Assembly (NCBI GenBank): GCA_024235015.1
Contig: JACKNG010000001.1
Span: 372,001-436,000 of the forward strand
DNA from: Gammaproteobacteria bacterium
Lineage (GTDB): Bacteria > Pseudomonadota > Gammaproteobacteria > Ga0077536
Reading direction: 5' to 3'
Length of the DNA: 64,000 nucleotides
How positions within the stretch are numbered: position 1 is the stretch's first letter; each line of letters begins with the position of its first letter. Made by a program: the position numbers and the translations under genes. The notes beneath the pieces were generated by a model. The model was given only the letters and a program-made list of their open reading frames with translations, was not told the origin of the DNA and ran no database searches. This document shows, piece by piece, positions 35,268-44,018 of this stretch.

Positions 35268-36893
35268 GTGAGCACCGCGGCCGCGCCCCCGAGCCTGGCG
35301 GAACTGCGCTTCGACAACCGCTTCGTCGCCGAATTGCCGGGCGATCCGGAGAGCGCCAATTTCCGCCGCCAGGTCGCCGGCGCCTGCTGGTCCAGCGTCG
35401 CCCCGACCGCGGTCGCGGCGCCGCGCCTGGTGGCGGTCGCCGACGAGGTCCTGGCCCTGCTCGACCTGCCGCCGGCGGCAGCGCAGGCGCCGTTGTTCGC
35501 CGAGGTGTTCGCCGGCAACCGCCTGCTCGACGGCATGCAGCCGCACGCCACCTGCTACGGCGGCCACCAGTTCGGCAACTGGGCCGGCCAGCTCGGTGAC
35601 GGTCGGGCCATCAACCTCGGCGAGATCGTCAACGCCGACGGTGAGCGCTGGATCCTGCAGCTCAAGGGCGCCGGGCCGACGCCCTACTCGCGCGGTGCCG
35701 ACGGCCTGGCCGTGCTGCGCTCGAGCGTGCGTGAATTCCTGTGCTCGGAGGCCATGCATCACCTCGGCGTCCCGACCACGCGCGCGCTGTCACTGGTATT
35801 GACCGGCGAGACCGTGGTGCGCGACATGTTCTACGACGGCAACCCCCGCCCCGAGCCGGGCGCGGTGGTGTGCCGGGTGGCGCCGTCGTTCACCCGCTTC
35901 GGGCATTTCGAGATCCACGCCGCGCGCGGCGACCACGCCCTGCTGCAACGCCTCGCCGACTACACCATCCGCACCGATTTCCCGCACCTCGGCGAGCCCG
36001 GCGACGACCCCGCCGCGCGTCGCGCCGGTTACGTCGCCTGGTTCGACGAAGTCTGCCAGCGCACCGCCCGGCTGATCGCGGAATGGATGCGCGTGGGTTT
36101 CGTGCACGGCGTGATGAACACCGACAACCTGTCCATCCTCGGCCTCACCATCGACTACGGGCCCTACGGCTGGCTCGACGACTACGACCCCGACTGGACC
36201 CCCAACACGACCGACGCCCAGGGCCGCCGCTATCGCTACGGCCAGCAGCCCCAGGTCGCGCTGTGGAACCTGTTGCAGCTCGCCAACGCGCTCCATCCCC
36301 TCATCGGCGACAGCGCGCCGCTCGAGCGCGCGCTGGAAGACTACGGCCGCCACTACGAATCGGCCTGGCGCGCTGCCATGGCGGCCAAGCTCGGCCTCGC
36401 CGCGCTCGACGGCGACGATGACCAGGCCCTGGTCGAAGCCCTGTTCGGCGTGCTCACCGCGACCGAGACCGACATGACCCTGTTCTACCGCACCCTGAAC
36501 GAGCTCGATCCCGGCAGTGATGCAACCGGCGCGACCCTGGTCGAACGTTTCGCACCGGCCTGGTACCGCCCCGAACATGTCGACGACGACTACCGCGCGC
36601 GGCTCGCGCGCTGGCTCGACGACTACCGCGCGCGGGTGCGCGCCGACGCCCTCGCCCCGGCCGGGCGCGCGGCACGGATGCGGCGCGCCAACCCCCTCTA
36701 CGTCATGCGCAACTACCTCGCCCAGCTCGCCATCGATCGCGCCGAGCAGGGCGATTTCGGTGGTGTCCGCGAATTGCTCGACGTCATGCGCCGTCCCTAC
36801 GACCCGCAGCCCGGGCGCGAGGCCTATGCCGCGCCACGACCCGACTGGGCGCGCAGCCGCGCGGGCTGCTCGATGCTGTCCTGCAGCTCCTGA
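35268..36893 (+). CDS. selO: SelO/YdiU pseudokinase protein adenylyltransferase
   Basis: A 541-residue protein with SelO landmarks: an N-terminal LRFDNRFVAELPGDP, the GGHQFGNWAGQLGDGRAINLGE segment, KGAGPTPYSRGADGLAVLRSSVREFLCSEAMHHLG, and the metal/nucleotide region GVMNTDNLSILGLTIDYGP. It ends SMLSCSS, where the penultimate cysteine replaces the selenocysteine of eukaryotic SelO. SelO transfers AMP to Ser/Thr/Tyr of redox-related proteins. The GTG at 35268 is chosen because family-like sequence starts LAELRFDNRF just after it and GGGGG precedes it. Confidence 0.92.
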   Translation: MSTAAAPPSLAELRFDNRFVAELPGDPESANFRRQVAGACWSSVAPTAVAAPRLVAVADEVLALLDLPPAAAQAPLFAEVFAGNRLLDGMQPHATCYGGHQFGNWAGQLGDGRAINLGEIVNADGERWILQLKGAGPTPYSRGADGLAVLRSSVREFLCSEAMHHLGVPTTRALSLVLTGETVVRDMFYDGNPRPEPGAVVCRVAPSFTRFGHFEIHAARGDHALLQRLADYTIRTDFPHLGEPGDDPAARRAGYVAWFDEVCQRTARLIAEWMRVGFVHGVMNTDNLSILGLTIDYGPYGWLDDYDPDWTPNTTDAQGRRYRYGQQPQVALWNLLQLANALHPLIGDSAPLERALEDYGRHYESAWRAAMAAKLGLAALDGDDDQALVEALFGVLTATETDMTLFYRTLNELDPGSDATGATLVERFAPAWYRPEHVDDDYRARLARWLDDYRARVRADALAPAGRAARMRRANPLYVMRNYLAQLAIDRAEQGDFGGVRELLDVMRRPYDPQPGREAYAAPRPDWARSRAGCSMLSCSS

Positions 36894-37055
36894 GCACCCA
36901 TGGCCAGCTTCCCCGCCCTGCTGCCAGGCCCCGCCGGCGCCAACGTCGATGCCGCGGCCGCGCGTGGCTGCGCCGGCGCCGGCCCGCGCCGGGCCGCGCA
37001 CGCACCACGGCCGTCGCCTCGCGGCGGGCGCCCTGGCCACGAGAGCTGAGCCACC

Positions 37056-38240
37056 ATGCCGATTGCCCACGACCTCGCCGTTTGCCGGCCCGATTACGCC
37101 GGCGGCTCCATCGTCAACCTGATGGCCTCGCTCGGCAACGGCCTCGGTGCGCCGGCTTCCGCCTATGCCGAACTGGGCGTCCTGCCGGCCGCCGAGATCG
37201 CCGCCGCCCGGCGCGTCGCGCTGGTCGTCATCGACGGCCTCGGCGCCGAGCTGCTCGCGCATCTCGACCCGGCCGGCACCTTCGCCGCCCGCCGCCGCGC
37301 CACCATCACCTCGGTCTACCCGCCGACCACGGCCAGCGCCATCACCACCTTCATGAGCGGACTGGCACCGCAGCAGCACGGCCTGACCGGCTGGTTCATG
37401 CATTTCCGCAAGCTCGGCACGGTGGCCGCCGTGCTGCCCTTCGTGCCGCGCTACGCACGCCAGGGCCTGGCGCGCCAGGGCATCGAGCCGGCGGCGGTGA
37501 TCGATGCACCGAGCTTCGCCGCGAGCCTGCCCTGCCCGGCGGCGGCACTGCTGCCGGCCGACCTCGCCGAGTCCGACTTCAGCCGCCTGCTCGCCGCCGG
37601 CGCGCGGCGTGACGGCTACACCGGCCTGGACGAGTTCGTCGCCCGCCTCGGCCACTTCGTGGCCGGGCAGGACGAGGCCCGCTACCTCTATGCCTACTGG
37701 CCGGATCTCGATCGCGAAGCCCACCTGCAAGGGCCGTCCAGTGGCACCGTCGCCGACCACTTCGCGACGTTGCAGGCGGCGCTGGCGCCGCTGCTCGAGG
37801 CCGCGGCCGGCAGCGGCACCTTGCTCCTGCTGACGGCCGATCACGGCTTCGTCGACAGTCCGCCGGAACTCGCCGTCGACCTCGACGCGCATGCCGAACT
37901 CGCCGCCCTGCTCAGCCTGCCGCTGTGCGGCGAGCCGCGCTCGGCCTATGCCTACGTGCGCACCCGTGCCGCGACGGCCTTCGAAGACTACGTCGAGGCT
38001 CACCTCGGCGCGGTCACGCAGCTGGTCGCCAGCGAGGATCTCATCGCCGCCGGCTGGTACGGCCCCGGTCCCGCCCACCCCGAACTCGCGGCGCGCTGCG
38101 GCGACTACGTGCTGCAGATGCGCGGCTGTCACAGCATCGGCGATCGCGTGATCGGCGAACGACCGTTCGCCCTGCGCGGCCACCACGGCGGCAGCAGCGC
38201 CGCCGAACAACGCGTGCCGCTGATGGTGGCGGGACCATGA
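37056..38240 (+). CDS. Alkaline-phosphatase-superfamily phosphodiesterase/nucleotide pyrophosphatase
   Basis: A 394-residue protein with superfamily metal sites: VVIDGLG (Asp60), nucleophile region VYPPTTASA (Thr91/92), YWPDLDREAH, LLTADHGFVD and RGHHGG. This fits type I phosphodiesterase/nucleotide pyrophosphatases (PF01663), zinc enzymes cleaving phosphodiester or pyrophosphate bonds. No signal peptide is evident, although relatives are often exported. The ATG follows GAGAGCTGAGCCACC. Its stop overlaps the AsmA start as ATGA, indicating coupled translation of two seemingly unrelated functions. Confidence 0.8.
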   Translation: MPIAHDLAVCRPDYAGGSIVNLMASLGNGLGAPASAYAELGVLPAAEIAAARRVALVVIDGLGAELLAHLDPAGTFAARRRATITSVYPPTTASAITTFMSGLAPQQHGLTGWFMHFRKLGTVAAVLPFVPRYARQGLARQGIEPAAVIDAPSFAASLPCPAAALLPADLAESDFSRLLAAGARRDGYTGLDEFVARLGHFVAGQDEARYLYAYWPDLDREAHLQGPSSGTVADHFATLQAALAPLLEAAAGSGTLLLLTADHGFVDSPPELAVDLDAHAELAALLSLPLCGEPRSAYAYVRTRAATAFEDYVEAHLGAVTQLVASEDLIAAGWYGPGPAHPELAARCGDYVLQMRGCHSIGDRVIGERPFALRGHHGGSSAAEQRVPLMVAGP

Positions 38241-40342
38241 ACGAAGACGTCACCGATATCACCCAACCGGGCCAGCACGGTCGCCGGCGCCGCCGCCGCC
38301 AGTCGCGCCGGCGCAACTGGCGCGGCCTGCTCGTCGCGCTCGGCCTGCTCGCGGCCACCCCGGTGGTGGTGGTCGCGGTCCTGCTCGCCACCCTCGACCC
38401 CAACCGCTACCGCGACGACATCGCCCGTGCGCTGTCCGCGGCGAGCGGACGCGCGGTGGTCATCGAGGGTGAACTCGGCCTCGCGCCCGGCCTCGCCCCG
38501 GCCCTCACCATGGCCGGCGTCCGCCTGGGCAACGCGGCCTGGGCGTCGCAGGCGGACATGGCCACCATCGGTCACGCCCGGGCCCAGGTCCGCCTGTTGC
38601 CACTGCTCGCGCGGCGCCTCGAGATCGTGCGATTCGAACTCAGCGCGGTCACGCTCGAACTCGAACGTGATGCCGACGGGCGCGGCAACTGGACTTTCGG
38701 TATGTCCGACGACGGCGCCGCCACCGGCGCCATGCCCCAGCTCGTGCTCGAGGACGTCAGCCTGCAGGACATCGCCGTCACCTACCGCGCGGCGGGCGCC
38801 GAACCGCTGCGCCTGGCCCTGGACCGCGCCGAGGTTCATGGCGGCCTCGGCCATCCCCTGCGCTACGCCGCGCTGGCCGAGGTCGGCGACGTACCGCTGC
38901 ATCTCGGCGGCCGCCTGCCCGATCTCGCCACCCTGCGGGCCGGCGCCGCGGTGGATTTCGAGTTCCATGCGAGTTACGACGCCCTGCGCCTGGCCGTCGA
39001 AGGCGAGGTCGCCGACCCCGCCGCACTCGCCGGCATCGACGCCCATTTCCGCCTCGAGAGCACCACCCTGGCCCAGCTCGCGACGCTGTTCGACCGGCGC
39101 CTGCCCGACCTGCAGCGGCCGCACGTCGAAGGCCGAGTGGTCGCCGCCGAACCGGCGCGCCTGCGCCTCGAACAGCTCGATATCGAGATTGGCCAAACCA
39201 GCCTCGAGGGCCAGCTCGAGCTGACCCTCGGCAAGGGGCGACCGCGCCTCGCCGGTCGCCTCGACGCCCGCCAGGTCGACCTCGAACCCTTCGCCGGCAA
39301 CGCGGCGCCGGCGCCAGCCGACGCCGCGCTGCTGCCGCCCGTCCCCCTCGACTGGCCGGCGCGGGTACCCTTCGATCTCGCGCTCGCCGGTGACATCGGC
39401 ATCCTGCGCGCTGCGGCGACCCGGACCCTGCATGACGTCCGCTACGAATTCGTGCTGGCGGGCCCGGTCTTCACTCTCGCGCGCCTCGAAGCCGGCGTTG
39501 CCGGCGGCACCCTGGCCGCCTCGGGTCGTCTCGACGCCGACGCCACCCCGCCGCGCCTGGTCGCGCGGCTGCGCCTCCAGGGCATGAGCCTGACCCCGTT
39601 GGTGAGTGCGGCGGAGGCGCGCAACGTGATCGGCGGCAACCTCGAACTCGCGCTCGACTTCGACGGCGCCGGGGCGACCCTGAGCGCCGCCGGGGCGCAG
39701 GCCCGGGGCCACCTGCAGACCCGTATCGACGACCTCGTCATCCGCAACCGCGGCGCCGAGATCGCTTCGGCCGACCTCTTGTTGGGGCTGTTCGAGGCCG
39801 TCAACCCGCTCGCCCGCGGCGCCGACGAGATCCGCGTCGAATGTGCGGTGGCCAATTTCCCCCTGCAGGACGGCCGGCTCGAAAGCGCTACCGGCCTCGG
39901 CATCGCGACCCGCCGGCTCAGCATTCTCGGGGGGGGGCGCATCGACCTCGCACGGGGCGCGCTCGATCTCGGTGTCGACATCAAGCCGCGCGAGGGCATC
40001 GGCCTCAATGTCGCGGGCCTCGCCGATTTCGTCCGCGTGGGTGGCACCCTGCGGGCACCGGCAGTCACCACCGATGCCGCCGGCCTGGCCACGGCCGGGC
40101 TCAAGACCGGCGCAGCCATCGCCAGCGGCGGCCTCACCCTGGTCGCCGAAGGCCTGCTCGATCGGGCCGAAGGTGACGTCGACGTCTGCGGCGTCGCCGC
40201 CGGCGACGTCGCCCCGCCCGGCGCCGGGGCCACCGCGCGCGCGAGCCACGCCGCCGGCCGCGCCCTCGACGCCGCGGCCAGCACCCTGGGGCGCGCCGGG
40301 CAGGCCCTCGGCGCCGGCATCGGCAAGCTGTTCGGGCACTGA
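38237..40342 (+). CDS. AsmA-family envelope protein
   Basis: A 701-residue protein. A strongly basic N-terminus (residues 15-30, Arg-rich) precedes one membrane helix, LLVALGLLAATPVVVVAVLLATL. LDPNRYRDDIARALSAASGRAVVIEGELGL follows, the classical AsmA start. The middle is a long beta-rich groove of the AsmA/TamB/YhdP type, and the C-terminal part has the AsmA-2-like segment GGGRIDLARGALDLGVDIKP. AsmA-like proteins bridge inner and outer membranes and influence lipid transport and outer-membrane assembly. A run of nine G (39929-39937) lies within the coding sequence. Its start overlaps the phosphodiesterase stop. Confidence 0.82.
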   Translation: MNEDVTDITQPGQHGRRRRRRQSRRRNWRGLLVALGLLAATPVVVVAVLLATLDPNRYRDDIARALSAASGRAVVIEGELGLAPGLAPALTMAGVRLGNAAWASQADMATIGHARAQVRLLPLLARRLEIVRFELSAVTLELERDADGRGNWTFGMSDDGAATGAMPQLVLEDVSLQDIAVTYRAAGAEPLRLALDRAEVHGGLGHPLRYAALAEVGDVPLHLGGRLPDLATLRAGAAVDFEFHASYDALRLAVEGEVADPAALAGIDAHFRLESTTLAQLATLFDRRLPDLQRPHVEGRVVAAEPARLRLEQLDIEIGQTSLEGQLELTLGKGRPRLAGRLDARQVDLEPFAGNAAPAPADAALLPPVPLDWPARVPFDLALAGDIGILRAAATRTLHDVRYEFVLAGPVFTLARLEAGVAGGTLAASGRLDADATPPRLVARLRLQGMSLTPLVSAAEARNVIGGNLELALDFDGAGATLSAAGAQARGHLQTRIDDLVIRNRGAEIASADLLLGLFEAVNPLARGADEIRVECAVANFPLQDGRLESATGLGIATRRLSILGGGRIDLARGALDLGVDIKPREGIGLNVAGLADFVRVGGTLRAPAVTTDAAGLATAGLKTGAAIASGGLTLVAEGLLDRAEGDVDVCGVAAGDVAPPGAGATARASHAAGRALDAAASTLGRAGQALGAGIGKLFGH

Positions 40343-40435
40343 GGCAAAACCTCGAAAGATTCTAAAAAATATTTATAACTTTATGAATTTGATGTAGTCT
40401 TCGTTCACATTTCGAGTAGTTTGTGAACCAGGACA
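40343..40435 (+). promoter_or_regulatory. AT-rich promoter region with operator-like inverted repeat
   Basis: This 93-base gap is strikingly AT-rich for the window, with an A/T run at about 40360-40390. It contains GTTCACA (40403-40409), 12 bases, TGTGAAC (40422-40428): a perfect 7-bp inverted repeat whose half-sites are 19 bases apart, centre to centre. It ends 7 bases before the ATG of the barrel protein. A possible promoter is TTCTAA (40360), 16 bases, TATGAA (40382). The palindrome would lie at or after the start of transcription, a repressor-like position. Confidence 0.5.
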
Positions 40436-41830
40436 ATGCGCGCCTTCCTGACCGCCCTGCTGCTCTGCGCAGCTTTCACGACCGCCGCCGACGACTCCCC
40501 CCGGCCCTACGGCAGCCTGTTCCGCGCCGTCGCCGGCGAGCGCCTCGAGCGCGAACACGGCATCGCCGTGATGGGGTTCGGCCACGTCACCCTGAGCGAG
40601 GCCAACCACGACATCCCGGCCAGCCGCATGCCGCAGGGCCGGGCGCGCAACACCCAGCCGCAGAGCGGGGTGGCCCAGGACGAGGGGCTCAACCTGCAGC
40701 ACGTCGGCCTGATCGTGTGCAAGGGCGATGCCTGTCCGCCGGGACGCATCGCGGCACCGACCCGCAACCTGCTCTCGCGCATCGGCCCCCTGCCGGGTCC
40801 GCGCGGTGACCAGGTCAAGGTCGACTGGGCGTTGTCGGCGCTGGTCGGCGAAGACGGCGTGTTCTGGAAGACCAAGGGCTTCGACGACTGGTCGTGGAAC
40901 GCCGACGATGCCCACCGTCTCGCCTTCACCCAGTGGTACCTCGACCTCTACCTGCCCATCGGCGGCGGCACGACGGTGCTGCTCGGTAGCTGGCACAACC
41001 CGCTGGCAGCCGAAATCGGCTATACCTTCACCCCGCCCAACTACTTCGCCAGCCGCTCCTACGCCTTCGCGGTCGGCCCGGCCAAGAACGTCGGCGCGCT
41101 GATCGAGACGCGCCTGCCGCTCGCCCCGGCGTTCGGCCTGGCCAGTGCCTTCTTCGGCATCACCGGCGACTGGAACGCGCTCGATTTCGGGTCGGGCAGC
41201 GGCGGCCCGACGTTCATGTTCGGCGCGCGCTGGCGCAGCCCGGACATGCGCACCTGGCTCGACCTCGAGACCATCTACGGCAACGGCGAAGACGACTTCG
41301 GCGACGTGCGGGTCAAGAACGGCATCCCGCGCCCGCGCGGCGGCGGCAGCCAGTACCTCGCGCTCAGCTCGACCGACGCCTACCTCGATCGCTTCGTCGG
41401 CTACGTGACCCTGAACCATGCCGTGAGCGAACGGCTCGACCTCGTCGCCGAGGGTGTCTACGGCTTCCAGGAGGGCGGCGACCTCGCCCCGCTGCCCTTC
41501 GCCATCACCCAGGACGCCAGCTTCTACGGCCTCAACGTCGGTTTCCGCTATCGCCTGCTGCCGGGGCTCTATACCGGCGCCCGTGTCGAGGCCTTCGTCG
41601 ACGAGGAGGCTGCCAACGTGCTGTGGGGCGGGGTCGGCGCCGGTGGCGGCGCAGTCTACGCGGCGACGCTGAATGTCAGCTGGGAGGCGCTGCCGTGGGT
41701 CATCGTGCGCCCCGAACTCAAGTACGACGCCTACGACGGCGACGGCCACCTGTTCGCACCCGACCGCAACGGCATCGCCCAGCACGACAGCCAGCTGCTC
41801 GGGGTGATGAACTTCGAGTTCCGCTTCTGA
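40436..41830 (+). CDS. Outer-membrane beta-barrel protein (BBP2/porin-like)
   Basis: A 464-residue exported protein with a signal peptide (MRAFLTALLLCAAFTTAADD). A long barrel follows with alternating amphipathic strands and aromatic girdles. Pieces such as WYLDLYLPIGGGTTVLLGSWH, FGLASAFFGITGDW and VIVRPELKYDAYDG are typical of the putative beta-barrel porin-2 family. It ends MNFEFRF, a terminal Phe as expected for BAM-dependent insertion. A signal-proximal segment about residues 60-105, with two cysteines in VCKGDACPPG, may be a lid or a surface region. The upstream AT-rich operator suggests specific regulation. Confidence 0.75.
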   Translation: MRAFLTALLLCAAFTTAADDSPRPYGSLFRAVAGERLEREHGIAVMGFGHVTLSEANHDIPASRMPQGRARNTQPQSGVAQDEGLNLQHVGLIVCKGDACPPGRIAAPTRNLLSRIGPLPGPRGDQVKVDWALSALVGEDGVFWKTKGFDDWSWNADDAHRLAFTQWYLDLYLPIGGGTTVLLGSWHNPLAAEIGYTFTPPNYFASRSYAFAVGPAKNVGALIETRLPLAPAFGLASAFFGITGDWNALDFGSGSGGPTFMFGARWRSPDMRTWLDLETIYGNGEDDFGDVRVKNGIPRPRGGGSQYLALSSTDAYLDRFVGYVTLNHAVSERLDLVAEGVYGFQEGGDLAPLPFAITQDASFYGLNVGFRYRLLPGLYTGARVEAFVDEEAANVLWGGVGAGGGAVYAATLNVSWEALPWVIVRPELKYDAYDGDGHLFAPDRNGIAQHDSQLLGVMNFEFRF

Positions 41831-41862
41831 CCCGGCTGGCGTAATCCCGATGTTCTATCCCC

Positions 41863-41893
41863 GGTGTCTGACACCACGCATCAGGCCCTTGAT
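41863..41893 (-). repeat. Composite palindromic element, copy B
   Basis: On the minus strand: ATCAA, 13-nt spacer (gggcctgatgcgt), GGTGTCAGACACC. It lies 33 bases after the stop of the barrel gene, 46 bases from copy A and in the same orientation. Confidence 0.7.
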
Positions 41894-41938
41894 GCTGCGT
41901 TGATGGCGAGCGCCGTCCGCCCCTGAGCGGCGCCCCGC

Positions 41939-41969
41939 GGTGTCTGACACCGGGGGGCAGGTTTTTGAT
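41939..41969 (-). repeat. Composite palindromic element, copy A
   Basis: On the minus strand: ATCAA (complement at 41965-41969), 13-nt spacer (aaacctgcccccc), then GGTGTCAGACACC. It lies 17 bases after the LLM oxidoreductase stop in the convergent gap with the barrel gene. Confidence 0.7.
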
Positions 41970-41985
41970 TCTCGCGTCGTGGGAC

Positions 41986-42843
41986 TCAGAGCAGGCTGCT
42001 CGCGATGCCATCGATGGCCGCTTCCATGGCGTCCTGCCCCGGCACGAAGGCGGCCATGATGACCTGGTCGACGCCGGCGTCCTCGTAACGCTTGAGACTG
42101 TCGCGGTCGCAGGGCTTGGCGTAGGGGCAGACCGCGATGCGCACGTCGGCGACGTCGCGGCCTTCGCGATCGCAATGGACTTTCAGTTCGGCGATCTTGT
42201 CGGGCATCTCCTCCGGCAGCATGTCCAGGCCGTACCAGTGGCCGAAGCGCGCGACGCGGCGCAACGCGGGTTCGGACTCGCCGCCGAAGTAGAGCGGCGG
42301 GTGCGGCTGCTGGACCGGCTTCGGGTACTGGGTACAGGGCGGCAGGCTGCGGAAGCGGCCCGCGTAGCTCGACTCGTGCTCGGTCCACAGCGCCTGCATC
42401 AGGCGCAGGTAGTCGTCGGTGCGCGAGCCGCGCTTGTCCCACGGCTCGCCGAGCGCGGCGAACTCCTCGGCCAGCCAGCCCACGCCGACGCCGAAGTCGA
42501 AGCGCCCGCCCGACAGCACGTCGAGGTCGGCGACCTGCTTGGCAGTGAGCGAGGGATTGCGCTGCGGCACCACCACCACGCCCGTGCCGAGGCGGATGCG
42601 CGAGGTGTGGGCGGCGATGAAGCTCAGCAGGTTGAACGGTTCCAGGCCCTGGACCGCCGGGTCGACCGGGAAGGAGCCATCCGCGCTGTAGGGATACTTC
42701 GAATCGAACTGCGTCGGCAGCAGGATGTGGTCGACCGCCCACACCGAGTGGAAACCGCGTTCCTCGAGTCCTCGCGCGATGCGCGCGACGTACTCCGGTT
42801 GCGCGGTGTCGCCGCCGAACAGCGGCATGATGCCAACTTTCAT
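41986..42843 (-). CDS. LLM-class flavin/F420-type oxidoreductase
   Basis: A 285-residue protein with luciferase-like monooxygenase features: MKVGIMPLFGG start, GLEERGFHSVWAVDHILLP, and TSRIRLGTGVVVVPQRNPSLTAKQVADLDVLSGGRFDFGVGVGW, a standard LLM core motif. These TIM-barrel enzymes use F420 or FMN with a partner reductase. The group resembles the TIGR03619-type F420-dependent family, but cofactor choice cannot be settled and no F420 biosynthesis gene is in the window. An AGGGGAGA ribosome site precedes the ATG. It is the last gene of a minus-strand operon beginning with the SDR at 45725. Confidence 0.82.
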   Translation of the reverse strand: MKVGIMPLFGGDTAQPEYVARIARGLEERGFHSVWAVDHILLPTQFDSKYPYSADGSFPVDPAVQGLEPFNLLSFIAAHTSRIRLGTGVVVVPQRNPSLTAKQVADLDVLSGGRFDFGVGVGWLAEEFAALGEPWDKRGSRTDDYLRLMQALWTEHESSYAGRFRSLPPCTQYPKPVQQPHPPLYFGGESEPALRRVARFGHWYGLDMLPEEMPDKIAELKVHCDREGRDVADVRIAVCPYAKPCDRDSLKRYEDAGVDQVIMAAFVPGQDAMEAAIDGIASSLL

Positions 42844-42868
42844 GGTGTTCTCCCCTTCGTTCCTGGTT

Positions 42869-43321
42869 CTATCGATAGTCGTCACCAGCCTGGAAGCTGG
42901 CGCCGTCGGCGAGCAGGCCCTGGCCGGGTACGTGGTTGATCTCGAGGCGGGTACCACAGGGGTCCTCGAACAGCAGCGAGTAGTAGCCGGGGGCCCAGTG
43001 ACCCTCTTCCGGCGGGTGCACGACCCGCCCACCGAGGCGCAGCACCTCCGCGTGCACGGCGTCGACGTCGGCGCGGTTGCGCGCGCGGAAGCACAGGTGG
43101 TGTAAACCGACGCTGTTCTGCTCGAAGCGCTCGCCCGCGTGCCCGGGCGCACAGCGGCCGACGCCGAGCGCGGTACGTCCGCCGACGAAGTAGATCATGT
43201 CCTCGCCGGCGAAGACCTGGGTCAGGCCGAGGAAGGCCAGCAGGCCCTCGTAGAATGGCTTGCACTCGTCCCAGCGGCTCACGCTCAGGATGACATGGGC
43301 CATGCCGTTGATTTCGATCAT
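42869..43321 (-). CDS. Glyoxalase/VOC-superfamily protein
   Basis: A 150-residue vicinal-oxygen-chelate protein with two beta-alpha-beta-beta-beta modules. The first carries MAHVILSVSRWDECKPFYEGLLAFLGL, with a potential metal His9. The second carries VGLHHLCFRARNRADVDAVHAEVLRLGG and ends GTRLEINHVPG, with the Glu ligand in EIN. Candidates include extradiol-type dioxygenases, glyoxalases and fosfomycin-resistance-like transferases; the ligand pattern (His, His, Glu) supports a metalloenzyme. It sits 25 bases upstream of the LLM gene and is likely in the same operon. Confidence 0.75.
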   Translation of the reverse strand: MIEINGMAHVILSVSRWDECKPFYEGLLAFLGLTQVFAGEDMIYFVGGRTALGVGRCAPGHAGERFEQNSVGLHHLCFRARNRADVDAVHAEVLRLGGRVVHPPEEGHWAPGYYSLLFEDPCGTRLEINHVPGQGLLADGASFQAGDDYR

Positions 43322-43343
43322 CGCGTTCCCTCCCCGCGCGGAT

Positions 43344-44018
43344 TCAATCCACCCACAACCACACCACCGTCGCCACGATCCAGCTCGCCTCGTTGGCCGC
43401 CTCGCCGATGCCGATGCCGATGCGATGGCGATCCCAGCCGGCCTCGCGAATCGAGTACCACACCTGCCACAGGCGCAGGCCGATGGTCAGGTGACCGGTG
43501 AGAATGGCATAGGCGGCGACCCCGCCGCCGCCGTCGCGCGCCATGTTCCAGGCCAGGGTGAGCTGCGGCACGGCCTTGCACAGCACGGCGAAGGCCGCGC
43601 GCACGTAGGGGTCGTGGACCCCGACGCCGTGCACACGACCGACCACGATGGCCCCGGCCACGCCCGTCGCCGTGATGGCCGCCGTCACCGTGTCGACCGC
43701 GTTCCACTGCCCGCCGGCGATGAGCAACCAGCCGAAGTTGATCGCGCAAACCACCGTCCACACACCGTAAATGACCACCGTCTGGCGGATCACCCGGCCC
43801 GGGTGCTCGCGCAACGCGCCGAGCGCGAGGGCGAGATTGACGACGAGGAAGGCCAGCCACAAACCGAGCCAGGTGATGCTGACCCCGGCCACGGTCTTCT
43901 GCATGGCGAGGAACTGGGCGACGCCGAAACCGCAGGCACACAGCACCTGGAACCAGAACAGGCCGTCGGCGACGAGCCGCTCGCGACGCAGCGCCAGCTT
44001 GGCGACCGGGGCGCTCAC
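43344..44018 (-). CDS. Seven-helix membrane protein, PQ-loop-like
   Basis: A 224-residue membrane protein with about seven helices. A first half FGVAQFLAMQKTVAGVSITWLGLWLAF and a second half LCKAVPQLTLAWNM, the latter with a true Pro-Gln, recall the paired repeats of PQ-loop transporters (SWEET/cystinosin type), where the first PQ is often degenerate (here AQ). This is a structural resemblance, not a firm family assignment. PQ-loop proteins export or exchange sugars, amino acids or other solutes. Its GTG start overlaps the MaoC stop (GTGA), so its synthesis is tied to a hydratase pair. Confidence 0.5.
   Translation of the reverse strand: MSAPVAKLALRRERLVADGLFWFQVLCACGFGVAQFLAMQKTVAGVSITWLGLWLAFLVVNLALALGALREHPGRVIRQTVVIYGVWTVVCAINFGWLLIAGGQWNAVDTVTAAITATGVAGAIVVGRVHGVGVHDPYVRAAFAVLCKAVPQLTLAWNMARDGGGGVAAYAILTGHLTIGLRLWQVWYSIREAGWDRHRIGIGIGEAANEASWIVATVVWLWVD

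Noticed and set aside
35790..40339. Antisense frames of 806 and 736 codons opposite SelO, phosphodiesterase and AsmA
   Set aside because: Compositional shadows; the plus strand carries genes with well-matched motifs and overlapping starts and stops.
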